The notes below the pieces were generated by a model, which saw only the letters and a program-made list of their open reading frames with translations, did not search any database and was not told the DNA's origin. A stretch of 64,000 nt of DNA from Lytechinus pictus (Eukaryota > Echinodermata > Echinoidea > Temnopleuroida > Toxopneustidae), in contig NW_026974141.1 in assembly GCF_037042905.1 (NCBI RefSeq), forward strand, positions 3,588,001-3,652,000. Direction: 5' to 3'. A program made the position numbers and the translations under genes. Below, piece by piece: positions 43,957 to 56,800 of this stretch (its first letter is position 1; the number at the start of each line of letters is the position of its first letter).

Positions 43957-45344
43957 TGGCGAATCAAGAAATTAACCTCGGGTTAGGCCAAAAATTAAAG
44001 GCAGTTTTAGAAAATTCTACTGAATAATCTGGAGTCCCTTCGCCTTCTTGTAAGCAATGCTACAAAGGAAGCATTGGCTCGTTTAAAGATTGGGCTGGCT
44101 GTTTGATTATGTTGATTCTCGATACATTGCCCGGGTCAGCGGAGCTTCTACAACTAAAAAAGGGCGTCGGAGATGTCTTTCGAAAGGTAATAAGGTTCAA
44201 TATGAATATAATTATAGACGCCAGGAGGTGTTGGATAAGAAATTTGTAAAAAGGTAAGCAGCTGGCGCAGCCCTTGCTTTGCTGAAGTAAGGTATTGCAG
44301 ATATAACTATAAAAAAAAAGAAACATATCAGAAAAGCAGATAAATCTGAAGCAGGTTAGTGAGATAAAGATGAATGAAAATTCCAAACTAGGCTATTGCT
44401 TTTGAAATTTATGAACGGTTGTACATAATAGATATGGCCTTATGTTGTTAATGGAAGCTGTTCGTTTTTCAGCGGAATTATTTTATGACTTAATTATGGG
44501 AGATTAATCAAATAAATATATAGAGATCATTTTTATATTTTAGGTTGGTCCGCATTGGATGAATACTGATGAGGGAGAAAAGAATGAGGCAAGCTCAGGC
44601 TTGTGTAAATAGAAAGCGTAAGTTATTTCGTTCAACAAACAAGGGTTATATTGGGCAAGAATGTTGGAAATTTTCAAGGTTCTTCTACTACTTCCGACAA
44701 CTTATTTCGTATACCCTTTGGGTCAAGAAATCGATATTCGCTTGGCAGTGTCGCCAACTTATATGTACAAAATAGTTGGCGCGGGTATGCAAGTTGCCTC
44801 AGACCACCGACGAACGTTTTGCCTGTGGTAGACATGGGCAGTGGAGAAGTTGCCCAGGTATCAGGAAGCAAGATCCCAGCAAGATTCATCCTTCAGAGAT
44901 AACAATGCTCAACAGAGTTAAATGATCCATTGATCATGGTCAAACTGTGCAAGGTAAATGTCAGTTTTGTTCTGTATTTGACGAAGTGTGGTATTTGAAA
45001 ACTGAAGAGTAGAATGATCAGAAGCGCGTAGCAAAGGAATCTATTCTTGATTTTACCTAGTCCATAATTATATGTTAAGAAAAGATGTGTTATTTTGGTT
45101 GAATTCCACCTTACTAATGAACCTAGACATAGATATGACACAGATCAAACAATCTGGAATATATTGACTACTCCTGGTCCGTCAGCGGGCCCTTCTAAAT
45201 TAAGAAATACAGAAACAGAGCATTGTTGAATTTGTTTCGGTTGGGAAACATCGAGTAACGTTAGTGTTGATTCGACAAGATGTGCAGGGTAGGAGGAAGA
45301 ATTTTATTTGAGAAATTATGAGTATGATCAATGAAATTCAGAAC
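43957..45344 (+). pseudogene. 5' coding region of the YR element (gag position), decayed
   Basis: An ATG at 43957 opens MANQEINLGLGQKLKAV and stops after about 20 codons; short open segments follow (for example 44569-44775 and 44651-44902). Position suggests the gag-like ORF of a YR element. No zinc knuckle or other domain is recognisable, so this is assignment by place only. Several stops and frame changes show it is not functional. Confidence 0.35.
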
Positions 45345-47005
45345 CTTTGGTTAAAGGTAGATTGAATGCTTCCTTACAATTTGGAAATCAACTGATGCAT
45401 CTCAATTTGTTGTAGATGTCATTGAACATGGTTACAAGTTACCTTACAATAAGATGATAAGTCAGCATTGACATCGATCCCGATTTCGTTTCTGAAGCCA
45501 TTAACGAATTATTATTAAAAAGGGTTTGGTTGTTGAATCCACCACTGCACCCCATGATGTTACCCCCTTTCAGATTCAATTCAGAGTTCAGATATAAAAA
45601 GAGACTGATTCTTGGTTTACGTTATGTCAACTAACACTTGTGGAAGAACACTATTATACTTGAAGACTGGAATGTAGTCATGTCTTAAGGGAGATTTTAT
45701 GCTTTCCTTTGAACTTAAGCAAGGTTATCATCATTATTACATGTTTCAAGTGCATAAAAAATTTAGGCTTTAGTTGGGATTTTGGTAGTGGTACAGGTAC
45801 AAGGTTTTTCTCTTTTTAGGTTTTGCCATTGGGTTGGCAACAGCTACCTTTGTTTTCATTACATGATTAAAGCCTATTGTTAATCATTGGCGTATAGAAA
45901 TGGTATTTTCATTGTTTTGTATATAGATGATTGGGTCGTGCTGCTTTGATTCGTATGATACTATGGTCAAGACGGTGAAAAATGACTTACTTGAAGCAGG
46001 TTTGATACCAAATGTTGAGAAATATCTCAATGGACTCCTGTCCAGTGTTTGGATTGGTTAGGAATACCACGGTAAAGCAGAGTAGCTTATATAAAGATTA
46101 CTGAAAGAAGGATGAAGGATCTTGAGTTATGTTCAGATTCATTTCAAGCAGAATTGCCTGAGGTTTCAGCACGAAAGATCGTAGTTATAGTTGGAAAGAT
46201 ACATTGTATCCAGTGTTTGGCACAGTTACTCAATTTAAAACCAGATTTATGCATCACGAAATCATCCGGAGGGTACATTGGGATAGGACATAATGTGATC
46301 AATAGTGATGATTAATATTCGTGTTCTTCTTCTGGAGAAGAATTTGCATATTCTTAACGTAAACATTATTTCTGCTTATTCAGTTCCACAGACTTTCATC
46401 TATTCTGATGCAAGTCCATCAGGCTGCGGGGCCTGGGTTTCTGAGTGCGCAGGCATGAAATGGGATGAGATTGGATTGAGTTTGAAATGGTTAAAAACTC
46501 CACTTGGAGAGAACTCAAGTCAGTAAGTATGACACTGCAAACAGTTGCATCTCACATGAGACATAAAACTGTCAAGGTCCTCTGTGATAATAAAGGAGTA
46601 GAATCGATTGTAAATAAAGGAAGTATGATTGCAGAATTGCATGAGATGAGTTTACACATCTTTGAGTTGTGTAAAAGAAACAACATTAGTCTTCACGTTC
46701 ATTGTGCTCCAAGAGAGGAGAACCGTTTTGCAGATGCACTAAGTCGCATGATAGATTTTGATGATTGGGGTGTGTCAGATGAATTTTTCGGATTTTTGGA
46801 CAAAATCTGGGGCCCTCACACTGTGGACAGATTTGCGGACGATTTTAATTTCAAAATTAAGAAGTTCAATTCTAAATATTGGTGTTCCCTAACAGATCAT
46901 GTTGATCCCTTCTCATGTGATTGGTCGGGCGAGAATAATTGGTTGGTTCCACCTATCGAATGTATAGGACAAGTACTTAAGCATCTGAAGGTTTTGTTCT
47001 GCTAG
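45345..47005 (+). pseudogene. YR-element reverse transcriptase and RNase H, decayed
   Basis: RT fragments in changing frames include LVKGRLNASLQFWKS, FVVDVIEHGYKLPY, KKRLILGLRYVN and a weak DDW motif near 45930, in the order known for DIRS/Ngaro polymerases. Many stops and shifts separate them. The RNase H part is better kept: FIYSDASPSGCGAWV (46398), VLCDNKGVESIVNKG and APREENRFADALSR, followed by the VDRFADDFN ... DPFSCDWSG region usual after RNase H in these elements. The best frame is 46487-47005. The enzyme cannot be made from this copy. Confidence 0.8.
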
Positions 47006-47907
47006 GGGGACTTTGGTTGTTCCCTTCTGGTCGTCTGCACCCTTCTGGCCGATTCTTTTCTCTGAACAAAATGATTTTCGTTCCTTAATCTCTGAATACT
47101 TCAAATTGATAATCCTCAAGGAATTTTCGTTCAAGGCAGAAATAATTGAAAAAAAAAAAAAAAAAAAAAAAAAATCAATTTTTGGGACAAAGAAATTCCA
47201 AAGCCCAGTCTTATGTCTACGCCTTAACGGTTTGTGAGAGATGGCTGACATGAATGTTGGTATGTAATAAATCCATTTGATGGAGGTTAATTCAAAATTA
47301 TACTGTTGGAATGCAACATGTAATTTTTACACGGCCGCATGGCAGATAGCTGCATAGCTAGGATCCACTTATGCTGCAGAGCAAAGAAGTGGTGATGGAA
47401 ATTGGAGAATGTTATGATTATGTAAACGGATAACCATCGTAAAGGTTGATAAGGAATTGATATGAGATTTCATTCTAAAATTAGTTATAATTTACTGGCG
47501 GCGGAGCTCAGAATGAAGAAATTGGTGATGATTGAAAACATTCAAAGTCTCAAAATTACAGAATTCTTGAGAATAAAATGTTTCAGAAAGTTTTTTGCAA
47601 GTGTTTTAAGGCAAAAATAAATATTTTCGCAAAGGAAATGAATCCCAAAGCTATTGTTTTGCTAAGCCTTCAAGACGATTGGAACGAATTATGATATGGA
47701 ATTGTGATCTAATGAATTTCATACTGAAATTTTAGTGAAAATATAAAACCACCTGGTTTGAGGATTTTGCTGTCATGGCTGTAAAATGTATTAGAAGTGA
47801 TTAAAATTTTGAGAATTTGATAAGAATGACTGAACTTGAGAATTTATCACAATTTGAATATATTTCTTAAATCCAGAAATTCCCTTCATGAAGGATATGA
47901 TATAACT

Positions 47908-48826
47908 TTGAACAAGGTCTTGACAGCTTCGAAAGCTGATAACACTATGAGTAAATACAACAGAGCGTTGAATACCTGGAGAGATTAGTGGAAGCAAAAT
48001 AAAGTGAATTCTGACACAGCAGAACCAGAAGATATTAGTCGCTATCTTATTCATTTGTATCAAAGAGAAGCTCCTTATTCGAGGATAGAATCGGCTTTTT
48101 ACGCCATTAAGTGGCATTTTGACTGCAAGCCAAGGATGAATGTTAATCCCTGTGATCGCAAGTTCATACATATTGTTTTACAATGTTTAAAGAAATTACT
48201 AAACAAACCGATCGTTAAGAAAGAAGTTATAACCCCAGACATTTTGAAAGCAGTTGTTGAGAAGTATGGATCTTCAACGAGTCTATTAGATATTCGATTA
48301 TGTGCTATGATTTTGATTTCCTACGCAGGCATTCTACGATTTGATGAAATGATACATATTAGTAAATGTGATTTAGACTTGTATTTGTCTCATGTGAATA
48401 CTTTCATCATGAAAAGAAAAACCGATATCTACAGGCAAGGAGCATGGGTTCTTATAGGTGCTACAAATTCCCCCACCTGCCCCGTATTAGCTTTGAGGAA
48501 ATATTTGATTGCAGCGGAGTATTTCTTTTTAGGCCTCTAAATTACTGTAAATCCAGTATTAGTTACAAGTTAAGACGTGGACAGTTGTCTTATACTAAAT
48601 GTTTAGAATTATTGAGAGAGGCGTTGGCGAAAGTAGGGTTGAATCCAAAGAGTTTTGGCATGCATATAGCCTCCGAAGTGGCGGAGCCACAGCAGCAGCG
48701 AACTTTGATGTTCCAGACAGGTTGTTTAAGAAACATGGTAGGTGGAGGTCGGAGACTGCTAAGGATGGATATATTAAAGACAATATGAAGGATTGTCTTT
48801 CAATTTCTATGAATTTGGGGCTTTAG
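47908..48826 (+). pseudogene. Tyrosine recombinase of the YR element, frameshifted
   Basis: The N-terminal domain begins near ASKADNTMSKYNRALNTW (stop at about 47984), then a long frame at 48004-48540 with GILRFDEM (first catalytic Arg). After a frame change between about 48530 and 48600 the frame 48599-48826 gives YSLRSGGATAAA (second Arg box; the usual His is Tyr), KKHGRWRS and DGYIKDN with the nucleophile Tyr. The order R ... HxxR ... H/W ... Y is that of lambda-type recombinases in DIRS, PAT and Ngaro elements, where they integrate a circular DNA. One stop, one frameshift and the His change indicate inactivity. Confidence 0.85.
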
Positions 48827-49044
48827 AATTATTTTTATACCGGGTAAATTAGCCTCAGTATGATTATACGTATAACTTTGTTAAAGATGGATTGTATAGG
48901 CGTTCGATGAGATTGTTGAATGAGACATGTATTATTATCATTATACATTTAAAGTTGGTTAAATTGAAATGATTGCGTCGTGTAACTCATTTTCTTGTTT
49001 ACCCGTTCTTTGATTTACTGAGAGGCGGAGCTATAAGTTTAGCT

Positions 49045-49338
49045 TGTCTTGCCGTCGAAGCTTGGTGCTCCCCTCGAAACAGGTATGTTTTTTGTAAAGT
49101 ATATAAATGTTTTCTATTTCAGGTGTTGATGTTGTTGCACTGGTTGTGCTTAAGGATAGTGAGGCGTGACTGAAAATAATTTATTCACGATTGAGAGTCG
49201 AATTAGGGAATAAATACATTTTCTTTTCTTAGCAGAAGTATCCGATTAGCATAACAATGCTTGCGTGAGGAGTGTCTGAATTCCTAAACGATTCGGAATT
49301 CACTGACCGAGTTCGACACAGCACAGTACGGACGTCTT
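49045..49338 (+). repeat. Abutting split direct repeats B1 (49045-49215) and A2 (49216-49338)
   Basis: B1 begins TGTCTTGCCGTCGAAGC and ends TTAGGGAATAAAT; A2 follows with no gap. The B1-A2 junction is the internal copy of the circle junction. Confidence 0.92.
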
Positions 49339-49503
49339 ATTCGGGATGGATATGTGGACGATTGACTGGATGCAAGAAGATAGAACAAAGAGAATTCTGA
49401 TGGATGGATAGGCCTTACAGCATGTATAGTACATTGATGAGTTCTTCGAGATCTGAACTCAGAGGGAGGCCTCAGTACATTCGTCAGTAAGTACCGTTCG
49501 TGC

Positions 49504-49674
49504 TGTCTTGCCGTCGAAGCTTGGTGCTCCCCTCGAAACAGGTATGTTTTTTGTAAAGTATATAAATGTTTTCTATTTCAGGTGTTGATGTTGTTGCACT
49601 GGTTGTGCTTAAGGATAGTGAGGCGTGACTGAAAATAATTTATTCACGATTGAGAGTCGAATTAGGGAATAAAT
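49504..49674 (+). repeat. Split direct repeat B2 (right terminus)
   Basis: 171 bp, identical by eye to B1, ending GGGAATAAAT at the boundary with the host MITE. A 165-bp segment (49339-49503) unique to the element separates A2 from B2. Confidence 0.9.
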
Positions 49675-49809
49675 CAAGCGAAACTTTAAAAAAAAAGTCA
49701 TAACTTTATTATACATCCGATTTTGATGAATTTTTCAGTGTTATGCTTGCTGGATTTTTCTCTTTTTATTCAAATCAACTTTTTGTTGGGGTGGACTTGT
49801 CCTTTAACG

Positions 49810-52019
49810 TTACTCTAATAAAAGTCTCTATAGCTCTAGAAGTCTATAGCCTAGCCTTAGGCTACTTAAAAAAAATATATTTAAAAAGCCCATGGAAGCC
49901 ATAGAAATCTTATCTTTTTATCACAATTAACATCTTAAACCTTTTCTCTCTCTCGGTCTTTTGTATTCTTTATGACTTCTCTCTCTCTCTCTCTGATTTT
50001 CACACTGTCTCTCTCATTTTCCCCACTCTCTGTCTGTCTCTCATTCATTTTCCCCGTGTAGGTCTCTTTCATTTTTCCCTCCCTCTCTCAATTTTCCCAT
50101 TGTCTGTCATTTTCTTCACTGTCTGTCTGACTCATTTTCCCACCACTGTTTCTGTCTCACTCATTATCACCCCCCCCCCTTTCTCTCACTTTCACTTCTT
50201 TTTGACATCCCGCTGTACTTATGATTGAGCAACGTTTAAAAAGTACAAACAACCGCAGTTTAATGTACATTGTAAGGTACATGTGCAATGTACTTACATA
50301 TTTATTTCTGACCAAATACATGTAATGATAACATTTCTATATCAATATAATTGCCTCTTGATCGACTGCTTACTGAGTACACCGTATTGTAATACATGTT
50401 TCCATTGTATAGTTAGATTTGGATTTCACTCTCTAATGATTATTGAAGTTCTTCCTCCAGTTCAACCGAAGATGCTTAACTTAATTGAACCTATCTATAT
50501 TGAAAGAGAAGTCTGCTATGAATCAGCTTAATATATTTCATCAATAAACTGATTGGCTTTCAGTGTCAATAGGCAGTCTAGCTGTACATACAAGAATGTC
50601 GCCCCCCACACACACCTTGATAAAGAAAAATGACTCCTACCCCCTGTGCTGCCACGGGTAATTGCTGCTTGTGTATATAAATTGAGTTAAAGGCAAAAAC
50701 ATACATAAAAAACTAATTTAGGGCAGATTTCATGCGCTTATTTACAACATCGATCACAAAAAGGTGGCTTCTCACCTGTTTGGACTAGATGCCTTGTTCC
50801 TTGAACGCCGTGTGCAGCGCTCTTCACATCTTAAGCTTTTTCGGAACATTTCATTAACTTTCGTTAACAGAATCTTTGTCGTCACTAAATAACGCTCGTT
50901 TTTTATGTTGGTATTTTTCATTTTGGGGGGGAATACATGGATACAACACTTAATGGTTTATCTTACATATCACTGACCTGAAATTAAAAAAGTTGAAACT
51001 GATTACAAAGAAAATACGTTTTTTTATTATAATATGTCACGTGATTGATGACGTTTTTTTTTTACCCCTGAATACGTTCGGGGGGAGCCACTTCCTTGCA
51101 AAGATGCACAACATGATTTCCAAGAAAACTCGTAAAGCCGGTTTAAGTTTCATCGTCGGGCGATATCTGTGCGTACAAAAGAATTGGTATCAATAGCAAC
51201 TAATTTATTATTCTTTATTTTCAATGAATACTCAGGCGTTGTTGTTTTTAGTAGGTTTTCTCATAGTGTAAACAACGTCCCCCGGGTACAGAGGTTTTGT
51301 TGCTCTCGGGTACTTTCCGATTTGAGAATTATCTTGTTCGTTTTGATCATCGTACACGTTTTTTATTCGGAAATATTCGGAAAAGAAAACGCAGCTATAT
51401 TTAGTGCATCACATATGTGCACACTGCATATCGCATATGTGGGTCATCATTGACATTGTTCGCCGTATTATTCAGGGTGATGGGTAAGTGAAAAGTATGG
51501 TCGTGTGACCTTACTTCGCGCGTGACCATATTTCGTGGACGGTCGTATATCTCAGAAAGTACTTAATATCGTGAAAGTCTGATATCACTACCAGAAAAAG
51601 CGGTCAAAAATTATCCTGTAGTGAAAGTTTCTAGTTGATAGCGCTAGGCGATTGGGCAGGGGCGCGCACCTGCCTCGGCCGATCCTCGCCCATGTGCCCT
51701 CCACTAACTTAGCACTTAGCAGGCAGGGTAGGACTTCGGACACATCCACACATAAACATCTCCAACTAAAGTGAGTACACTAACTACCCCAACATTCACT
51801 TCCAATCTAAAAAAAAAAACACAAGGTGAGAGGATGTATTCCCTGTATGGGCAATGCATCCTCTCACCACCCAAATTTTTTGATCAACAACTGTCCTTTT
51901 TCCAGCCAAACGTTCTCTGCTCTTTAATTAATGATTAACATCGGCAGTGAAACCTGATCTTATCCTCAGCATCCTAACATAACTTCAAACCACTACCTCT
52001 CTCTAAAAAACGCCCATTG
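49810..52019. other. Gene-free interval; possible host sequence
   Basis: It contains (CT)n/TCTGTCTC runs at 49940-50200, AT-rich sequence with scattered short frames, and a GC-richer segment at 51630-51720. No exon, domain or transposon terminus was recognised. A strong 16-bp hairpin lies at 51825-51868 (separate entry). Confidence 0.4.
51825..51868. other. Strong short hairpin
   Basis: The stem GGTGAGAGGATGTATT pairs with AATGCATCCTCTCACC (one G-T-type mismatch) around a 12-base loop. It stands alone in otherwise unstructured sequence about 150 bp before the LTR element. It could be a small MITE core, a regulatory RNA structure or chance. Confidence 0.55.
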
Positions 52020-52024
52020 TCAAC

Positions 52025-52195
52025 TGTGATGTATGAACTAAAGACTAACGACGCAAGCTTCATGTGCAGCCTTGTACGCATGCGCGAGAGAGAGCAACAT
52101 GGCGTAACATTAAATGGCAGACACTACTCTACATCGCTGTGCTATTATCTCATTATTATGTATCCCTTTAAGAACCACAACACGAGAACATAACA
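52025..52195 (+). repeat. 5' LTR
   Basis: 171 bp, short for the family, with TG...CA termini. It contains GCATGCGCGAGAGAGAGC and a CATTATTATG AT-rich part. No clear TATA box. Identical by eye to the 3' LTR. Confidence 0.93.
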
Positions 52196-52196
52196 A

Positions 52197-52214
52197 TTTG
52201 GCGACGAGGATGCA
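52197..52214 (+). other. Primer-binding site
   Basis: TTTGGCGACGAGGATGCA directly follows the 5' LTR. TGGCGACGAGGAT is a recurring PBS in invertebrate gypsy-type elements; I do not assign the tRNA. Confidence 0.75.
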
Positions 52215-53802
52215 GGGATAAAAATGAGAGTATAGATTGGACTTGTATTCCAGTTATAGTGACATGCATTCCGGATAGCTTTTGGAAATTGGCCGCGGAT
52301 ATTGTCATGGACATTGTCATTGTCATTGATACACTGCAGTGCAAGCCAGCATAGTGTGATCGGTCAATTGCAGCCTAGCCGTAATTTGAATGACGGATGA
52401 ATGTGGCTTGTTGAAATGGACGCTTTGCAGAAGCCTCACACCGCTCATGCCAGCCTATGTTGAGACCGAGTTATGTAGTGTCTACAGCCCATAGCATAGG
52501 CATAACATTGACAATTGTTGTAAATTATGCCTAGCCCTAACGTTAGATGTTACTTGTAATGTTAGTTTCTACATTTGACTATTGACATAGCAAATTGGAG
52601 CCAACTTCAAGCCCGAAGTCTCCAAAGCAGCCCAGCCCAGCAGCAGCAACAGAGCCCAAGGACCAAGCCGAGGACCCAGCCGAGACCTCTTTTGCCAGTT
52701 TCAGCCCAGAAAGTGTTGCAGTCATTAGTCAAGTCCAGCCAAGCAAGTTTCGAGTCTGCAAGCCAGGACAAAGTTGTCGTGCCAAGAAGACTCAATACAA
52801 ATTCAAGCCAAGCTGCATATGTAATGAATGAAACAGAAACAAAACATCAAAGACTTAAAGACTTTTTGATGGACTTATTATGAATAATAATAAACACAGC
52901 ATTTATTCATTATGAACTGTAGCTTAATCTAAGACTAAAGGTAAGATTAAGACAAATTAGTCCAGGTCCAAAAATACATTTTGTGGTTGTAATTGCAAAG
53001 TGTTGGACTAAAGAATTAGTCGAAACATAGATCTGGTCTAATGTAACAAAGTACCGTACATGCCCTGGTGAGTTGTTACACTGGTCCAATTAGGTAGTAT
53101 TTATATTTAGGTCATTAAAATAACAATTACAGATCTAGGTCTAGAACCAACAGGACCAAGCCCAAGACTGAATTGAGGTCTGATGTTTATACAGTAAATA
53201 ACGATAAACTTAAGCTGAGTTTATGCCGTAGTCATATAGCAAGTTGGTCCAGTTACTGGTCTAAGACTATGCAAGTAGGACCAGGCCTATGAAAGTTAGG
53301 ACCAACAAGAATGTCCAGGTATAATCTTATAAGCAGGTCTAAAGTAGGACCGGGTCTCTGAGTTATAGGACCAAACAAGGTCCAAGTCTAAGAAAACAGG
53401 ACTAGGTCTAATCAGTTGTAGGACTAACTTAGGCCCAAAGTGTTGATCGATTATAGTCTAAGACTTAGCAATTAAGACCAGGACCCAGTGCCTGTATTTG
53501 CTATGCCATTGAATAACTGCAGCCCCACGACAAGAGGGTAGTCCCACATATACCAGTTGTGTGTAGTGATATAGTATTGTCAATTGTTGGACCATCTATG
53601 TTTTAGCTCATTTGTTTCAAGTATACATTAATGCTTTGTAGGCATTATGTACTAAGAAAATAAGCTTTGCTTATGCGCAATTGCAAGATCAAAATCATAT
53701 TTTATGATCAATAAGTCTTGATATACTTAGTGTTACAGCTACCTATTGTGTAGTCACAATCAAGTTAACAGCTGGATTTTGTACAACATATGAAACAAAA
53801 TT
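52215..53802 (+). other. Long 5' leader of the LTR element, with a small Pro/Gln-rich ORF and a degenerate repeat
   Basis: The 1.6-kb leader is unusually long. A 102-codon frame at 52575-52883 is rich in Gln, Pro and Ser (LQSSPAQQQQQSPRTKP) with no known domain. From about 52930 to 53480 short phrases such as GGTCTAAG, AGGACCA and TAGGACC recur every 15-40 bases in a drifted array. Function unknown; packaging or translational control are possibilities only. Confidence 0.55.
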
Positions 53803-56800
53803 ATGGCAAGCCAACATATAGGTAGTGTGCCCAAACTGAGTGATGGGTACAATTTTGACGAATGGCTTGAACTCCTAGAAGCATGGTTTGATGCTAACAA
53901 TATACAGGAAGATGGGAAAAGAAGGGCGATATTTCTGACCAATCTTGGTAGCAAGAGCTATCACATTCTCAGAGCTCTCTTGCAGCCGAGTAAACCAATA
54001 GATCAAACATACACAGTATGCAAAAACACGCTTAAGTCACACTTCGTACCAAAGCCTACCGAAATTGTTCAGCGCTATAGGTTTTACACTTGTGTGCAAC
54101 AGCAAGATGAGTCCATACCGCAATTTGTGGCAAATTTGCGCCAATTAAGCGAAGGCTGTAATTTCAAAGAATTAGATAACATGATTAGGGACCGCTTAGT
54201 AGTGGGTTGCCGGGATATCGCAATTCAACGCAAGCTGTTAAGTGAGTCATCCCTAACCTTACAACATGCACTTCAGACCGCCACAGCTATGAAGGTAGCA
54301 GACAGAGATGTTGAAAAGCTCAAGGTATTGAGTAAAAGGACCGAGTCACCTACAGTTCAGAAGATGCAGGGCAGAAGCCAGCGTAAACCATTTGTGTCCT
54401 CATCGTGTAAAAATACACATCAAAGACGGAAGCAGGACGTGCAGGAAAAGCCTCAAAAGCCAAGCCAAAAGAAACAGGAAAAACCTGCCTCAAGATGTTG
54501 GAGATGTGGTTCAGGTGATCATGTCCAGTCAGCATGTAGATTTAAGGATGAGAAATGCTATCAGTGTTCTCAAGTGGGTCACACCCGCAGCCAGTGTGAG
54601 AAGATCAAGCAATACAGATCTAGAAAGAAATCTGCAAACCACTTGAATGGTGAGGAAGGTGCAGAACTGACAGAAAACATGCCTGGTGGAGAACTCAGAC
54701 ACCTTAGGGGTGGAATGGTAAATAAGATGGCAAAGTACAGTGAACCGTTCCAGACTAGTCTAAGCCTAAATGGGATCCAAGTTAACTTAGAAATAGACAC
54801 AGGAAGCCCCTGGACGATGATGTCGCAGCAGGATTTCCATAAACTGGGACATCGAGCTGATGTGAAGCAAACAAATGCTTCCTTGAAAACATACACAGAG
54901 TCATCAGTACCAATCATTGGTGAGGCAATGGTAGAAGTCAAATTTGATGCCAGCCAACGACCAAAGAAGTTGACACTTCTTGTAGTTGAGAAAGGTGTTG
55001 CGTTACTGGGCCGAGACTGGATGCAAGCCGCACCAGAAGGAATCTACAGATTCCTACAGAATCGCCTCAACCTTCAAACACATGTTTCCAACAATCCAGA
55101 AACCGTGCATAAGATACAAACTACCTTACAAGACATGTTAGTGAAGCACAAACAAGTGTTTGACTGTTCAAAAGTTGGTAAACCTGAAGGCTACCAGGCA
55201 AAGGTGCATCCTCAAGATGATGGAGATAAAGCCAGGTTCTACAAAGCTGCACCAGTCCCATATGCAATGCGCCAGAAAATTGACGAAGCCATCGATGAGC
55301 TACAGGACCAAGGCGTGATTGAGCCGGTGAAGTTTGCTGATTACGCATGTCCTATCGTAGTGGTGAAGAAACCAAATGGTAAAGTCCGCATATGTGGCAA
55401 CTATAAGTTGACAGCAAATAAAGTTCTAAGGGTGGAACGGTACCCAATTCCTTCGCTCCAGGATATGCTCCAGGACTTAGGTGGAGGTCAACAGTTCAGC
55501 AAGCTTGACCTTTCACATGCATACCACCAGATAGAACTTGATGAACAAGCAAGGAAGTACACCACAGTAAATACACACAGAGGACTTTTTCAGTACACTA
55601 GGTTACCCTTTGGTATAGCCACAGCCCCTGCGCTCTTCCAAAGAGCAATGGAGTCACTCTTAGCTGACATACCAATGTGTCGCCTGTACCTAGATGATAT
55701 TATAGTTAGCGGGAAGACAGATGAAGAACACATTGCCAACTTGCAAGCTGTACTGCATTGCCTAGAGAGTAATGGACTTCGACTGAAAAGGGAAAAGTGT
55801 GAGTTCATGATGGACTCGGTGGAGTTCCTTGGCCACAAGCTGGATCAACATGGAGTTAGCCCACTCCCGGACAAGATAGAAGCCATAAAGAAGACTCCAA
55901 GACCACAGAACCAGAGTCAACTACAGGCATACCTAGGACTTCTGGGCTACTATCGGAAGTTTATACCAAATTTGACCAAAGAGATCGCCCCACTAATAAC
56001 ACTGTTGAAGGCAGAGTATGCTTCAGTGCCAAAGAAGCAGGGAGACCGGAACAAAGCAGATCCAAACCTGAAGTGGGGAGGAGACCAAGAAAGAGCCTTC
56101 CAGAAGTCAAAGGAACTGGTTCAGAGTGACACAGTGTTGACACACTACGACCCCAGTAAGCCTTTGTTGTTGCAATGTGATGCAAGCCCCTATGGTCTAG
56201 GTGTAGTCCTCAGCCATGTAGGAACAGACGGTCTAGAGCAGCCCATTTCATTTGCATCACGCACGCTCACCAGAAGTGAAGCAAATTGCGCCCAATATGA
56301 AAAAGAAGGACTCTCTGTCATTTTCGGTTTAAAGAAATTTCACAAGTACCTGTACGGAAGACGATTTACAATCGTCACAGACCACAAGCCGCTGTTAGGC
56401 ATATTCGGTGACACCAAACCTGCAAGCCCCATGGCCTCTGCACGGTTAGCCAGGTGGCACATGATCCTCTCAGCCTACGACTATGACATCATATACAAGG
56501 AAGGTAAACAGCACCAGAATGCAGACGCCCTTTCACGCCTACCCTTGGCAGATGATCAAACAGTGTGGTCGCATCAGAGTCTTGCAGAGCTGGATGAGCA
56601 GCCGCCAGTTCAAATCAACACGCTGGATATTGACACAAGACCAGTTGAGGCCGATGAAGTCAGAAGAATCACCAAAAGGGATCCTGTTCTCGCAAGAGTA
56701 ACAGCCTATGTGATGAATGGATGGCCAAACCCCAAGAACGTTCCACCAGAGCTCAAAGCCTTTGCGCAGAAGAAGGAGGAACTCTCGATTGAGGATGATA

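Larger units (their letters stand above)
43748..49674 (+). mobile_element. PAT/Ngaro-like tyrosine-recombinase retrotransposon with split direct repeats
   Basis: Four terminal blocks are present: A1 43748-43870, B1 49045-49215, A2 49216-49338 and B2 49504-49674. A1 and A2 are 123 bp, B1 and B2 171 bp, and both pairs look identical by eye. B1 and A2 abut, reproducing the junction expected if B2 and A1 were joined in a circle, which is the replication logic of PAT/Ngaro elements. Between them lie RT-RNase H and tyrosine-recombinase remnants instead of an integrase. No target-site duplication flanks it, as expected for recombinase integration, and the host MITE gives the empty site. The identical repeats imply a recent insertion, yet the coding region is heavily decayed. 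Confidence 0.88.
43314..49803. mobile_element. TTAA-type MITE with ~115-bp inverted ends, split by a YR retrotransposon
   Basis: The left end AGGTCAAATCCACCCC and the right end's reverse complement AGGACAAGTCCACCCC start inverted repeats that match for about 115 bp, including CATCAAAATCGGATGTA and TTTAAAGTTTCGC. TTAA flanks both ends (43310-43313 and 49804-49807). Removing 43748-49674 leaves a palindromic element of about 560 bp whose arms meet at TTTTGTGAAA(C/T)AT and AAGCGAAACTTT. Confidence 0.82.
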
